From Methylobacterium brachiatum (lineage in GTDB: Bacteria > Pseudomonadota > Alphaproteobacteria > Rhizobiales > Beijerinckiaceae): a stretch of DNA of 64,000 nt. Below are positions 1 to 8,989 of the stretch, piece by piece. The DNA is taken from positions 372,001 through 436,000 of the forward strand of contig NZ_JAJALK010000004.1 in the NCBI RefSeq assembly GCF_020523825.1, given 5' to 3'. A program made the position numbers and the translations under genes. Each line of letters begins with the position of its first letter. Within the stretch, counting starts at the first letter, position 1. A model generated the notes under the pieces. That model worked only from the letters and a program-made list of their open reading frames with translations, did no database searches and was not told the origin of the DNA.

Positions 1-36
1 ATGAGCCTGCGGCGCGATCAGAAAAGAACGCCTTGA
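1..36 (+). CDS. C-terminal tail of an upstream gene (partial; possibly nuoN)
   Basis: Frame 1 is open from the window edge to a TGA at 34-36, and that stop overlaps the TTG start of birA. Only eleven residues are visible, ending KRTP, so the sequence alone does not identify the protein. In many alphaproteobacteria the gene before birA is nuoN (complex I). The tight overlap suggests cotranscription. The nuoN identity is inferred from gene order only. Confidence 0.35.
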   Translation: MSLRRDQKRTP

Positions 37-836
37 GCTACCGTCTCGGGTCCGAGGCGCGCGCCCAGGGCCACCGCCTGCACGTCCACGACAGTCTCGG
101 CTCGACCAATACGGAGGCCATGGCGCAGGCTCGGGCCGGGGAGACCGGTCCGCTCTGGGTGGTCACGCATCGGCAGGAGGCCGGACGCGGTCGGCGCGGC
201 AACGTCTGGGCGTCGCTGCCGGGCAACCTGGCCGTCAGCGTCCTCTGGCCGGTGGCCGGGGTGGCGGCGGGTCACCTCGCCGAGCTCGGCTTCGTCGCGG
301 GCCTCGCCCTGATCGAGGCGCTGGGTGCGGCCTGCGGCACCCTGCCGGATACCCGAACCGGCCGCGGCGCCCGATCTCTCGGGTTGAAATGGCCGAACGA
401 CGTGCTGCTCGACGGCCGGAAGCTCGCCGGGCTCCTGCTCGAGGCGGAGACGCTGCCGGGCGGCCGCAGGGCGGCGGTGATCGGCTTCGGCGTCAACGTC
501 GCGGCGGCGCCGGAGGGGCTCGAGGCCACGAGCTTGGCCGCGACGGGTTACGCCGGCGGCGCCGAAGCGCTACTGGAACATCTCTCGGACCGGATGGCCG
601 TGCGCGCGCGCGCCTGGGACCGGGGACGGAATTTCGCTGACCTGCGCGAGGATTGGCTCGCGCGGGCCGCGGGTCTTGGGTCGGAGATCGCGGTGCGCAG
701 CGGCGAGCACATCCTGCGGGGGGTGTTCGAGACCATCGACGAGGGGGGGCGGCTCGTGATCCTCGCCCCCGACGGAAAACGGCATACCGTGACGGCGGGC
801 GAGGTGCATTTTGGAACGGCCGCGACGGCGGCATGA
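33..836 (+). CDS. birA: Biotin--[acetyl-CoA-carboxylase] ligase
   Basis: This 267 aa enzyme would activate biotin with ATP and attach it to the carrier lysine of acetyl-CoA and propionyl-CoA carboxylases in the cytoplasm. The catalytic BPL/LplA fold is visible: the GRGRRGNVW adenylate loop at about residues 51-59, KWPND at 119-123 and GRKLAG at 128-133. A small C-terminal domain follows. There is no N-terminal winged helix, so this is the monofunctional ligase rather than the E. coli-type repressor. The start is TTG, overlapping the stop of the preceding frame, which suits translational coupling. The stop lies 16 bp before the likely rnj start, so the two are probably cotranscribed. Confidence 0.93.
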   Translation: MSYRLGSEARAQGHRLHVHDSLGSTNTEAMAQARAGETGPLWVVTHRQEAGRGRRGNVWASLPGNLAVSVLWPVAGVAAGHLAELGFVAGLALIEALGAACGTLPDTRTGRGARSLGLKWPNDVLLDGRKLAGLLLEAETLPGGRRAAVIGFGVNVAAAPEGLEATSLAATGYAGGAEALLEHLSDRMAVRARAWDRGRNFADLREDWLARAAGLGSEIAVRSGEHILRGVFETIDEGGRLVILAPDGKRHTVTAGEVHFGTAATAA

Positions 837-852
837 CGTTGGACGACGACAG

Positions 853-2526
853 ATGGTGATGGGACAGGAGGAGCTGGTCTTCCTGCCGCTCGGCGGCGTG
901 GGCGAGATCGGGATGAATGCGGCCCTCTACGGGTTCGGCCCGGAGAAGGGCCGGAAGTGGATCATGGTCGATTGCGGCATGGGCTTCGCCGGCGAGGAGC
1001 AGATGCCGGGGATCGACCTGATGTTCCCCGATCTCTCCTTCATCGAGGAGAAGCGGAAGGACCTGCTGGGGATCTTCATCACCCACGCGCATGAGGACCA
1101 TATCGGGGCGATCTCGGAGCTGTGGCCGCGCCTCAAGGTGCCGGTCTACGCGACGCGCTTCGCCAAGAACCTGCTGGAGACGCGCCGCCTTTCCGAGCCC
1201 GGCGCCCCGAAGGTCGAGCTGCGCGAGGTGAAGCCCGGCCGGCGCGTCACCGTCGGCCCGTTCGAGATCGACTACATCCCGGTCTCGCACTCGATCCCCG
1301 AGTCGAACGCCATCGCGATCCGCACCGCCGCGGGCCTGGTGGTCCATACCGGCGACTGGAAGATCGACCCGACCCCGGTGGCCGGCGACATCACCTCGCC
1401 GGAGGCGTTCACGGCGCTCGGTGACGAGGGCATCCTGGCGCTGGTCTGCGACTCGACCAACGTGGTCCGCGAGGGCTTCTCGCCGAGCGAGAAGGAGGTT
1501 GCCGCAACCCTCAAGACCCTGATCGCGGATTCGCCCCACCGGGTCGCGGTCACCACCTTCGCGTCGAACGTCGCCCGCATCCGCGCGGTGGCCGAGGCGG
1601 CCGCCGCGTGTGGGCGCGAGGTCGTCGCGGTCGGCCGGGCCATGGACCGGGTGATCGACGTGGCGCGCGAGTGCGGCTACCTCGACGGCCTGCCCGAGTT
1701 CCGCCGGTCGGATTCCTGGAAGAACCTGCCCCGCGAACGGGTCGTGGCCCTGCTCACCGGCTCGCAGGGCGAGCCGCGGGCGGCGCTCGCCCGGGTCTCC
1801 CGCCGGGACCATCCGGATATCAGCCTGGCCGCCGGCGACCGGGTGATCTTCTCCTCCCGGGCAATCCCCGGCAACGAGCGCGATGTCGGGTCGATCATCA
1901 ACGATCTGGTCGAGCAGGGCGTCGAGGTCATCACCGACCGGACCGAGCTGGTCCACGTCTCCGGCCATCCCCGGCGGGACGAGATGGTCGAGATGTACAA
2001 GTGGACCCGGCCGGGCACCGCGATTCCGGTCCACGGCGAGGCTCTGCACCTCGACGAGCATGCCCGCTTCGCCCGGGCCCAGGGTGTCCAGAACGTGGTC
2101 AAGGCCCGCAACGGCAGCCTCGTCCGCCTCAGCCCCGGCAAGCCCGAGGTCATCGATCACGTGAAGGCGGGCCGCCTGTACAAGGACGGCAACGTCCTGA
2201 TCGACGAGAAGGACCGGGCGATCCCGGAGCGGCGCAAGCTAATGCAAGCCGGCCTGGTCTCGGTGGCGATCGCCATCGACGAGGACGGCGTCGTGCTGGG
2301 CGATCCGGCGGTGGACATCATCGGCCTGCCCAACCGCGGCCGTTCCGGCGAGCCGCTGATCGAGACGGTGGTCGATGCGGTCTCGCGCACCCTGTCGGGG
2401 ATGTCGCGCGGCAAGCTCAAGGACTCGGAGGGCGTCGAGAAGACGGTCGACCGGGCCGTGCGCACGGCCGTCAACGAGGTCTGGGGCAAGAAGCCCGCCT
2501 GCCACGTGCAGGTCGTCGAGGTGTGA
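853..2526 (+). CDS. rnj: Ribonuclease J
   Basis: A 557 aa metallo-beta-lactamase-fold RNase of the beta-CASP group, with endo- and 5'-3' exoribonuclease activity in mRNA decay and rRNA maturation. The zinc motif HAHEDH is at about residues 78-83, the later metal ligand is in VVHTGDWK, and the beta-CASP and C-terminal domains follow. I chose ATG 853 because the family consensus (GGVGEIGMN) begins soon after it; ATG 859 is an equally good alternative. An in-frame TTG at 811 would overlap birA and adds a basic stretch unlike the family. The gene follows birA closely and is probably in the same operon. Confidence 0.93.
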   Translation: MVMGQEELVFLPLGGVGEIGMNAALYGFGPEKGRKWIMVDCGMGFAGEEQMPGIDLMFPDLSFIEEKRKDLLGIFITHAHEDHIGAISELWPRLKVPVYATRFAKNLLETRRLSEPGAPKVELREVKPGRRVTVGPFEIDYIPVSHSIPESNAIAIRTAAGLVVHTGDWKIDPTPVAGDITSPEAFTALGDEGILALVCDSTNVVREGFSPSEKEVAATLKTLIADSPHRVAVTTFASNVARIRAVAEAAAACGREVVAVGRAMDRVIDVARECGYLDGLPEFRRSDSWKNLPRERVVALLTGSQGEPRAALARVSRRDHPDISLAAGDRVIFSSRAIPGNERDVGSIINDLVEQGVEVITDRTELVHVSGHPRRDEMVEMYKWTRPGTAIPVHGEALHLDEHARFARAQGVQNVVKARNGSLVRLSPGKPEVIDHVKAGRLYKDGNVLIDEKDRAIPERRKLMQAGLVSVAIAIDEDGVVLGDPAVDIIGLPNRGRSGEPLIETVVDAVSRTLSGMSRGKLKDSEGVEKTVDRAVRTAVNEVWGKKPACHVQVVEV

Positions 2527-2611
2527 CACTGGTTGCCGACCCGACGGCGCTCTAGTGTCTCGGGCGTGGGATGAACCGGCTTGTCTGACGACAGCCGGAC
2601 GCTGCGCAGGT

Positions 2612-2708
2612 CCCCTCTCCCGATCGGGAGAGGGACAGGGTGAGGGGGCAGGATCTTCCGGACAGGGCGGGATCCCTCACCCCGACCCTCTCCGGCACGG
2701 GAGGGGGG
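2612..2708. repeat. Extragenic palindromic repeat (GGGAGAGGG/GGTGAGGGG type)
   Basis: This lies in the 270 bp gap between rnj and the epimerase gene. It starts with the palindrome CTCTCCCGATCGGGAGAG. The arm GGAGAGGGACAGGGTGAGGG is repeated in inverted, imperfect form (CCCTCACCCCGACCCTCTCC) about 30 bp further on. Such elements are typical multicopy palindromes of alphaproteobacterial chromosomes. The structure could fold in the rnj 3' UTR. Confidence 0.75.
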
Positions 2709-2796
2709 GCACGTGGCGTCAGCTCGCAGTGGCTGAGCCGCAGCCCGAACAAGACGCTCTCGGAAAGAGGGCTTCGATGGTGGGAGGAATCAAAAA

Positions 2797-3201
2797 ATGA
2801 TCGGGCGGCTCAATCACGTGGCCATCGCTGTGCAGGATCTCGACGCCGCCTGCGCGGTCTATCGCGACACGCTGGGCGCCACGCTCACGCCGCCGCTGCC
2901 GCAGCCCGAGCACGGCGTCACGGTGGTGTTCGTCGAACTGCCGAACAGCAAGATCGAGCTGATGGCGCCGCTCGGCGAGGGCTCGCCGATCGAGGCCTTC
3001 GTGGCCCGCAATCCGGGCGGCGGCATCCACCACGTCTGCTACGAGGTCGACGACATCCTGGCCGCCCGCGACCGGCTGAAGGCGCAGGGCGCCCGGGTGC
3101 TCGGCACTGGCGAGCCGCGGATCGGCGCCCATGGCAAGCCGGTCCTGTTCCTGCACCCCAAGGACTTTCTCGGCACGCTGGTCGAGCTGGAGCAGGTGTG
3201 A
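2797..3201 (+). CDS. mce: Methylmalonyl-CoA epimerase
   Basis: A 134 aa glyoxalase/VOC-fold enzyme interconverting (R)- and (S)-methylmalonyl-CoA, needed for propionyl-CoA assimilation and, in methylotrophs, the ethylmalonyl-CoA pathway. It begins LNHVAIAVQDLD, with a metal-ligand histidine in NHVAIAV, the second in GGIHHVCYEV, and a C-terminal metal glutamate in GTLVELEQ. Length and order match the family. The stop overlaps the GTG start of the next gene by 4 bp, as usual for the mce-DUF1467 pair. Confidence 0.93.
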   Translation: MIGRLNHVAIAVQDLDAACAVYRDTLGATLTPPLPQPEHGVTVVFVELPNSKIELMAPLGEGSPIEAFVARNPGGGIHHVCYEVDDILAARDRLKAQGARVLGTGEPRIGAHGKPVLFLHPKDFLGTLVELEQV

Positions 3202-3533
3202 GCCGGATCCTGACCACGCTGACGCGCTCGACCCCGGCGACCCTGGTCGCCGTGGCCGTGCTCGTGGCCGCCTTCGTGGCCGTCGGGGTGAGCCAGTTCC
3301 GGCTCACCATCGGCGGGGCGATAGCGCTCTACTTCGTCGTGTGGTGGACGCTGCTCTTCGCGGTGCTGCCCCTGCGCAACCAGCCCGAGACCCGGCCCGG
3401 GCACGTGGTTCCGGGACAGGATCTCGGCGCTCCGGCCTCCCCGCGGCTGCGCGAGAAGGCGATCTGGACGACGCTGGTCGCCGGTGTCGCCTTCCTGGCC
3501 GCTCTGGCGGTGTTCCCGCTGACGGGATTGTAG
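3198..3533 (+). CDS. DUF1467 family small membrane protein
   Basis: A 111 aa protein starting at GTG 3198 inside the mce stop (GTGA overlap). It has an N-terminal hydrophobic helix (about residues 14-32), then the family signature IGGAIALYFVVWWTLLFAVLP forming a second membrane segment, a polar linker with PGHVVPGQDLGAP, and a third hydrophobic segment near the C-terminus. DUF1467 proteins are widespread in alphaproteobacteria, usually between mce and proS; the function is unknown. The N-terminal extension before the signature is longer than usual, so an internal start is possible. Confidence 0.8.
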   Translation: MSRILTTLTRSTPATLVAVAVLVAAFVAVGVSQFRLTIGGAIALYFVVWWTLLFAVLPLRNQPETRPGHVVPGQDLGAPASPRLREKAIWTTLVAGVAFLAALAVFPLTGL

Positions 3534-3564
3534 GGCAGGGGCACCTACGGAGGACGGCCGGTCC

Positions 3565-3762
3565 CTACAGCAGCGTCCCGGAAGACGACCGCACCGTCAG
3601 CGACTTGCCCGCCCGCGAGACGAGATGGGCGAAGGCGAGGGCGGCCGCGGAGGCCTGTGCGGCCGACGGGAAGGTCCGGTGCGATTCAGCGACCGTCTCG
3701 TCGGCTTCGTTGAGCAGGACCCAGGACCAGAGATGCTCGGCCTGGCGGATCTGAAAATGCAT
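3565..3762 (-). CDS. Small hypothetical protein
   Basis: A 65 aa protein beginning MHFQIRQAEHLWSWVLL and ending SGTLL. The N-terminal half looks like two beta strands followed by an alanine-rich helix (SAAQASAAALAFAHLVS), reminiscent of small DUF1508-like strand-strand-helix units, though I cannot place it in a family. ATG 3762 was preferred because residues encoded further upstream, up to 3882, look less protein-like. It is transcribed toward the preceding operon. Confidence 0.5.
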   Translation of the reverse strand: MHFQIRQAEHLWSWVLLNEADETVAESHRTFPSAAQASAAALAFAHLVSRAGKSLTVRSSSGTLL

Positions 3763-4032
3763 GGCGGGCTCACCCGGTAAGGTCCATGCCCCAGCATGCG
3801 CCGCAAAAAGGTGTTGCGGGTTAATGGCTTGCGCCGGCAAAGTCCAATAGTCGACAAACCATCGACTTGTTCGCGCTTTCACCGCTCTTCACAGCATGCC
3901 GATTGCCGCAGGCAGGCAACGCGCCCTGATCGGCAGGCAAGACTCGCGGCTGATGAGCTGGTTGGCGCCGTATTCAGGCCCCGCGCCTCGGTCGAAGGAT
4001 CGGAGGCGCCGCCGCGAAGGATGTCCAACAAC

Positions 4033-4062
4033 AAAAAAAGCAAAGCCCGAGGCCTTGCTTTT
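4033..4062 (-). terminator. Rho-independent terminator
   Basis: On the minus strand, AAAGCAAGGCC - TCG - GGCTTTGCTTT forms an 11-bp stem including one G-U pair with a three-base loop. A run of seven T follows. On the plus strand the wobble becomes an A-C mismatch, so the direction is minus. Confidence 0.8.
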
Positions 4063-4174
4063 CAAGCTGCAGTGGCTCGACCTTTAATTGTCCTACGCAT
4101 TGCCTGCGTGGCGGTCGGTTTTCCTCCCGAGACTCGGACCCTGCGCCGCCTCTTGCGGGCGTCGCAAACATCAC
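4033..4174 (-). ncRNA. Candidate small RNA of about 140 nt
   Basis: A sigma-70-like promoter, about 140 nt of transcribed region and a strong intrinsic terminator lie in an 870 bp stretch with almost no coding signal. The interval contains a purine-rich CGGGAGGAAAA segment and a possible 12-codon frame (ATGCGTAGGACAATT...) that would stop before the terminator, so a leader peptide or very short mRNA is also possible. I could not match it to 6S RNA, SRP RNA or a known alphaproteobacterial sRNA family by eye. It is transcribed away from proS. Confidence 0.55.
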
Positions 4175-4180
4175 GCCCCG

Positions 4181-4209
4181 CTTATAGGAACAACAATTCG
4201 TGTTGTCAC
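4181..4209 (-). promoter_or_regulatory. Sigma-70-like promoter of the candidate sRNA
   Basis: On the minus strand GTGACA (-35, at 4209-4204) and TATAAG (-10, at 4186-4181) are separated by exactly 17 bases. Transcription would start near 4174. Confidence 0.6.
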
Positions 4210-4420
4210 CGGGTCTGCGAGAAAAATCTGCGCTTTCTTGCCGGCAAATGGGCAGATCGATTCCGATTGCGGCATCGGGCCCGACCGGCCGGCCCGTGGC
4301 GGCGCGGCCCGATTAGGCCGCGCCGTGATCCGACGGTGCTTGTAATTTGCGGCCCCGGCGTGTTGTGTGCCCTCGCGCCGCGGTTCCTCCCGGCCCGATC
4401 CAGGCCAAGACTCGGAAAAC

Positions 4421-5746
4421 ATGCGTCTTTCTCGCTACTTCATGCCGACCTTGCGCGAGACGCCCAAGGAAGCCGAGATCGTCTCCCACCGGTTGATGCT
4501 GCGCGCCGGCCTGGTGCGTCAGGAGGCGGCTGGGATCTACGCCTGGTTGCCCCTCGGCCTGCGGGTGCTGGAGCGCGTCTGCGCGGTGATCCGCCGGGAG
4601 CAGGATCGCTCCGGCGCCATCGAGATCCTGATGCCGACCGTCCAGTCGGCCGAGCTGTGGCGGGAATCCGGGCGCTACGACGCCTACGGCAAGGAGATGC
4701 TGCGCCTGAAGGACCGGCACGACCGCGAGATGCTCTACGGCCCGACCGCCGAGGAGATGGTCACGGAGATCTTCCGGGCGAGCGTGCGCTCCTACAAGGA
4801 CCTGCCCAAGAACCTCTACCAGATCTCGTGGAAGTTCCGGGACGAGGTGCGGCCGCGCTTCGGCACGATGCGCTCGCGCGAGTTCCTGATGAAGGACGCC
4901 TATTCGTTCGACTTCGACCAGGCCGGGGCGCGCCACGCCTATAACCGCATGTTCGTGGCCTACCTGCGCACCTTCGCGGGGCTCGGTCTCCGGGCGATCC
5001 CGATGCGCGCCGATACCGGCCCGATCGGCGGCGACCTGTCTCACGAGTTCATCATCCTGGCCAAGACCGGCGAGAGCGAGGTGTTCTGCGACCGGGCCTA
5101 TCTCGATTTCGAGACCCCGCCCGAGACGGTGGATTTCGACGACGTGGCCGCGCTCCAGGGCATCGTCGACGCCTGGACCTCGCATTACGCCGCCACCGAC
5201 GAGATCCACGAGCCGGAGGCCTTCGCGGAGGTGCCGGAGGAGAACCGCCTGAGCGCCCGCGGCATCGAGGTCGGGCACATCTTCTATTTCGGCACCAAGT
5301 ATTCCGAGCCGATGGGCGCCAAGGTCGCCGGGCCGGACGGGATCGAGCGGCCGGTCCATATGGGCTCCTACGGCATCGGCCCGAGCCGGCTGGTGGCCGC
5401 GATCGTCGAGGCCAGCCACGACGAGGCCGGGATCATCTGGCCGGATGCGGTGGCGCCCTTCGACGTGGCGCTGATCAACCTCAAGGTCGGCGATGCCGGC
5501 ACCGACACCGCCTGCGCGCAGATCCAGGCGGAGCTCGAGGCCGCCGGCCTGTCTGTGCTCTACGACGACCGCGACGAGCGCCCGGGCGCGAAATTCGCCA
5601 CCGCCGACCTGATCGGCCTGCCCTGGCAGGTGATCGTCGGGCCGAAGGGCCTGGCCGACGGCAAGGTCGAGTTGAAGCGGCGCGCCGGGGGCGAGCGCGA
5701 GAGCCTCGCCACCGTCGACCTGCTGGCCCGCATCCGCCGCGTCTGA
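4421..5746 (+). CDS. proS: Prolyl-tRNA synthetase (short alphaproteobacterial type)
   Basis: A 441 aa class II aminoacyl-tRNA synthetase charging tRNA-Pro. Motif 2 is visible as [17 protein letters not shown] (about residues 140-156) followed by LMKDAYSFD. Motif 3 is [10 protein letters not shown] near residue 315, and an anticodon-binding domain with [17 protein letters not shown] follows. The length fits the alphaproteobacterial ProS that lacks the YbaK-like editing insertion. ATG 4421 gives the canonical [13 protein letters not shown] start; upstream in-frame codons add nothing conserved. Confidence 0.95.
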   Translation: MRLSRYFMPTLRETPKEAEIVSHRLMLRAGLVRQEAAGIYAWLPLGLRVLERVCAVIRREQDRSGAIEILMPTVQSAELWRESGRYDAYGKEMLRLKDRHDREMLYGPTAEEMVTEIFRASVRSYKDLPKNLYQISWKFRDEVRPRFGTMRSREFLMKDAYSFDFDQAGARHAYNRMFVAYLRTFAGLGLRAIPMRADTGPIGGDLSHEFIILAKTGESEVFCDRAYLDFETPPETVDFDDVAALQGIVDAWTSHYAATDEIHEPEAFAEVPEENRLSARGIEVGHIFYFGTKYSEPMGAKVAGPDGIERPVHMGSYGIGPSRLVAAIVEASHDEAGIIWPDAVAPFDVALINLKVGDAGTDTACAQIQAELEAAGLSVLYDDRDERPGAKFATADLIGLPWQVIVGPKGLADGKVELKRRAGGERESLATVDLLARIRRV

Positions 5747-5839
5747 CCGCTCGGCTGCGGGGCGAGCGGCTCCGGAGCGCTGCCGGCCAACGCGGATCCC
5801 GGTTCGGCGCCGGCGAGCGCATCGCGACACCGCCTGCGC

Positions 5840-5872
5840 GCCGTTTCCGATTGCAACACGATCGGGAACGGC
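5840..5872. repeat. Hairpin downstream of proS
   Basis: GCCGTTTCCGAT (5840-5851) and ATCGGGAACGGC (5861-5872) pair over 12 bp with one G-U and a nine-base loop. No T run follows, so this is a weak terminator candidate or another extragenic palindrome. It sits in the 210 bp gap before the lipoprotein-release genes. Confidence 0.5.
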
Positions 5873-5956
5873 TCTAGGCAGCATTGCGAGCAGCAATTCT
5901 GCTTCAATCCGTGTTCATGCATCATTTTCGCCGCGGGAGCGGCGACAGCGCGGTCA

Positions 5957-7276
5957 ATGGTGCTTAGGGCTAATCCGATGACGGGAGCAGCGGCGATCGA
6001 CCGGGTGAGGAGCTTCGCGGCCTCCTTCCGCGAGGGCACGGCCCCGTTCGCGCCGTTCGAGTGGATCATTGCCGGCCGCTACCTGCGGGCGCGCCGCCGG
6101 GGCGGCGGCGTCTCGGTGGTCGCGTTCTTCTCCGTGCTCGGCATCGCGCTCGGCGTCGCCACCCTGATCATCGTGCTCTCGGTGATGAACGGGTTCCGGG
6201 CGGAGCTGCTCTCCAAGATCGTCGGCATCAACGGGCACCTGTTCGCCACCCCGATCGACCGGCCGTTCAACGATTGGGTCGACCTGTCGGAGCGCCTCTC
6301 GAAGGTGGCCGGCGTGCGCGCCGCGGTGCCGCTGGTGGAAGGCCAGGCCTTCGCCTCGTCGCAGTTCGGCGGCTCCGGCGTGATCGTGCGCGGCGTGCGC
6401 GCCGCCGATCTCGACGCGCTCGCCGCGGTGTCGAGCGCGATCCGGGGCGGCACCCTGGAGGGGTTCGACGACGGCAGCGGCGTCCTGATCGGCCGGCGCC
6501 TCGCGGATTCCCTGGGCCTCCAGGCCGGGGACAACATCACGCTGGTGACGCCGAAGGGCTCGTCCACGCCCTTCGGCACGGCGCCCCGCACCAAGAGCTA
6601 CGCGGTCAAGGCGGTGTTCGAGGTCGGCATGACCGAGTTCGACCAGACCTTCGTGTTCATGCCGCTCACCGAGGCGCAGGCGTTCTTCAACCGGGAGAGC
6701 GACGTCAGCATGATCGAGATCTACGTCGACAAGCCCGATCAGGTCGGCGAGATGCGCGAGCCCCTGGAGATGGCGGCCGAGCGCCCGGTGCTGCTCACCG
6801 ATTGGCGGCAGCGCAACCGCACCTTCTTCGGGGCGCTGGAGGTCGAGCGCAACGTGATGTTCCTGATCCTCAGCCTGATCGTCGTCGTGGCGACGCTCAA
6901 CATCGTCTCGGGCCTGATCCTGCTCGTGCGCGACAAGTCGAGCGACATCGCGATCCTGCGCACCATGGGGGCGACCCCGGGCACGATCATGCGTGTGTTC
7001 CTGATCAACGGCGCGCTGATCGGCCTGGTCGGCACCCTGAGCGGCCTCGGGCTCGGGGTCCTGATCACCCTGAACATCAAGCCGATCCAGCATGTGCTGT
7101 TTCCCGGCGCCTGGGATCCGACCGTGCGGTTCCTCGCCGAGATCCCGGCCCAGATGAACCCGAAGGAGATCACCGCCGTGGTGATCACCGCGCTCCTGCT
7201 GTCGCTCGCGGCGACGCTCTATCCCTCCTGGCGTGCCGCCCGGCTCGATCCGGTGCAGGCCCTGCGCTACGGCTGA
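5957..7276 (+). CDS. lolC: Lipoprotein-releasing ABC transporter permease (LolC/LolE family)
   Basis: A 439 aa inner-membrane protein that, with LolD, would release lipoproteins from the cytoplasmic membrane for transport to the outer membrane. It has the MacB/FtsX architecture: one N-terminal membrane helix ([20 protein letters not shown]), a large periplasmic domain, and three helices at the C-terminal end including [20 protein letters not shown]. Only one permease gene is present, so it probably serves both the LolC and LolE roles (a LolF-like arrangement, by inference). An in-frame ATG at 5978 (MTGAAAIDR) is an alternative start. lolD follows 13 bp downstream. Confidence 0.88.
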   Translation: MVLRANPMTGAAAIDRVRSFAASFREGTAPFAPFEWIIAGRYLRARRRGGGVSVVAFFSVLGIALGVATLIIVLSVMNGFRAELLSKIVGINGHLFATPIDRPFNDWVDLSERLSKVAGVRAAVPLVEGQAFASSQFGGSGVIVRGVRAADLDALAAVSSAIRGGTLEGFDDGSGVLIGRRLADSLGLQAGDNITLVTPKGSSTPFGTAPRTKSYAVKAVFEVGMTEFDQTFVFMPLTEAQAFFNRESDVSMIEIYVDKPDQVGEMREPLEMAAERPVLLTDWRQRNRTFFGALEVERNVMFLILSLIVVVATLNIVSGLILLVRDKSSDIAILRTMGATPGTIMRVFLINGALIGLVGTLSGLGLGVLITLNIKPIQHVLFPGAWDPTVRFLAEIPAQMNPKEITAVVITALLLSLAATLYPSWRAARLDPVQALRYG

Positions 7277-7289
7277 CGGTCCGCACCCC

Positions 7290-8003
7290 ATGAGCGATGC
7301 AAGCCAGCCCGCCGGCACTCCGCCGGTGCCGGCCCTGTTCTTTGCCCGCGTCGAGCGGCGCTACCCGCAGGCCGAAGGGGCCCTGGAGATCCTGCGCGGG
7401 GCCGACCTCGCGATCTGGCCCGGGGAGCTCGTGGCCCTGGTGGCACCCTCGGGCGCCGGCAAGTCCACGCTCCTGCACCTCGCGGGCCTGCTGGAGCGGC
7501 CCGACGGCGGCGAGGTCTATATCGGCGGGCGGCCCACGGCCGCGATGCCGGATGCCGAGCGCACCCGCCTGCGCCGCGAGGAGATGGGCTTCGTCTACCA
7601 GTTCCACCATCTGCTTCCGGAATTCTCGGCGCTCGAGAACGTGGTGATGCCGCAGCTGATCCGGGGCCTCGGCCGGGCGGAGGCCAAGGCCCGCGCCACC
7701 GAGCTCCTGAGCTTCCTGGGCCTCAAGGAGCGCCTGCCGCATCGCCCGGCCGAGCTGTCGGGGGGCGAGCAGCAGCGCGTCGCCATCGCCCGGGCGGTGG
7801 CCAACGGCCCGCGGCTGCTGCTCGCCGACGAGCCCACCGGCAATCTCGACCCCGGCACGGCCGGCCACGTCTTCTCGGTGTTGATGTCGCTGGTGCGGGC
7901 CTCGGGCCTCGCGGCCCTGGTCGCCACGCACAATCTGGACCTCGCCGCCCGCATGGACCGCCGGGTGACGATCCGCGACGGGCTGATCACACCGCTGGAG
8001 TGA
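7290..8003 (+). CDS. lolD: Lipoprotein-releasing ABC transporter ATP-binding protein
   Basis: A 237 aa ABC ATPase. Walker [10 protein letters not shown] is at 52-60, the Q-loop is in [12 protein letters not shown], the signature LSGGEQQRV is near 157, Walker B LLLADEPT is near 174, and the switch histidine is in [17 protein letters not shown] and the position behind the LolC/E permease are characteristic of LolD. ATG 7290 gives a normal length; upstream in-frame codons overlap the permease. Confidence 0.93.
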   Translation: MSDASQPAGTPPVPALFFARVERRYPQAEGALEILRGADLAIWPGELVALVAPSGAGKSTLLHLAGLLERPDGGEVYIGGRPTAAMPDAERTRLRREEMGFVYQFHHLLPEFSALENVVMPQLIRGLGRAEAKARATELLSFLGLKERLPHRPAELSGGEQQRVAIARAVANGPRLLLADEPTGNLDPGTAGHVFSVLMSLVRASGLAALVATHNLDLAARMDRRVTIRDGLITPLE

Positions 8004-8015
8004 GGGCGGCGTCCC

Positions 8016-8675
8016 TCATCGACACTTGAGCTGGTAGCGGCGCGCGACGAGACCTCCCGACGATGCGTCGAGGGAGAGGGTCGAGGCCGTACGGGCTTTG
8101 CGGCCCGAGCCGCCGTCGCAACTGTCGGTGAACACATCCCGGAGGACCTGCCCCGGCGTCGCGAGCCCGGTGGCGGGGTCGAGCTTGACGACGGTGACCG
8201 CGGTGACGCTCTCGCCCATGTTGTAGGCGCCGGATTCAAGCAGCACCTCGCTGCGTCCGTCGCGATCGACATCGGCCGCCGCGACGAGCCGCTGATACTG
8301 GACGTCCTTGGGAAGGCGGAAGAAGCGCGCCTTCATGCCGTCGCCGACCACGACGAGGACCGGTGCCGCCGCATCCGGAAACGGGTCGCTGGCCACAGGC
8401 GCCTTCTCCTGGATGAGATAGGCGCGCTCGCGGCCGTCCGCCCGCGTGAACGCACCGGCGGCCGAGCCCAGCACCACGAAATCGGTGCCCAGTTCCATGC
8501 GCAGGGCCTTCGGCGCCTCCTCCGCCATGATCCGCGCCAGCCGGACCCGCTCGTCCGGCAACACCGAAGGCTCGGCATCCCGGAAGCCGCTATCCCGATA
8601 ATCCACGATGACATCCGCGGCGTAGGCGCCGTGCGCCAGACCCAGCACCATGACACTCGACAGCAGGCGGATCAC
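8016..8675 (-). CDS. Exported hypothetical protein with FG-GAP-like motif
   Basis: A 219 aa protein of unknown function. The start is GTG 8675, preceded by CGGGAGG, and it opens directly into a signal peptide (VIRLLSSVMVLGLAHGAYA, cleavage likely after AYA). The mature part contains AAADVDRDGRSEVLLESGAY, which resembles the calcium-binding DxDxDG loop of FG-GAP/VCBS repeats. A disulphide pair is possible between DSCDGGSG and the C-terminal LKCR. It is convergent with lolD, only 12 bp apart. Its start overlaps the stop of a possible small upstream frame (GTGA). Confidence 0.7.
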   Translation of the reverse strand: MIRLLSSVMVLGLAHGAYAADVIVDYRDSGFRDAEPSVLPDERVRLARIMAEEAPKALRMELGTDFVVLGSAAGAFTRADGRERAYLIQEKAPVASDPFPDAAAPVLVVVGDGMKARFFRLPKDVQYQRLVAAADVDRDGRSEVLLESGAYNMGESVTAVTVVKLDPATGLATPGQVLRDVFTDSCDGGSGRKARTASTLSLDASSGGLVARRYQLKCR

Positions 8676-8806
8676 CGCAACCTCCCGATGAGACGATCGT
8701 GGATCGACGCACCACGACCCTGGAAAAAACCCCGCGCCCAGCGCTCGGCCTCCGGCGTCGGCACGCGAGTCACGGTGAGCCGCATCATCGCGCGGTCGGG
8801 CCGCAT
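8672..8806 (-). CDS. Possible small upstream coupled ORF
   Basis: A 44-codon frame from ATG 8806 (MRPDRAMMRLTVTRVPTPEA) ends in TGA overlapping the GTG start of the exported protein by 4 bp. The overlap suggests translational coupling, and the reading is basic with a plausible helix, but no ribosome binding site is evident and I recognise no family. It may be chance. Confidence 0.28.
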   Translation of the reverse strand: MRPDRAMMRLTVTRVPTPEAERWARGFFQGRGASIHDRLIGRLR

Positions 8807-8989
8807 GTCCAGCGATGCAGGACCATAGTCTCCATTCGCCGGCCGTCGGCGGCGTCCGTCTCGGAGATCCGGCCGAGATCCGGCAGCCTTTGCAGGGCCC
8901 CGTGCGGGTTTGGCGGGCAAAGGTGTCTCCGCTCGCGGACAAATTCGGCCGGCATCGACCCGCGCAGGAGGGCGCGCTAGGCTCGGGGC

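Noticed and set aside
493..2160. Long antisense frame over birA and rnj
   Set aside because: Same GC-driven shadow effect; no motif and overlaps two well-supported genes.
3974..4174. 66-codon minus-strand frame through the sRNA locus
   Set aside because: It reads through the strong intrinsic terminator at 4,033-4,062, so it would not be fully transcribed.
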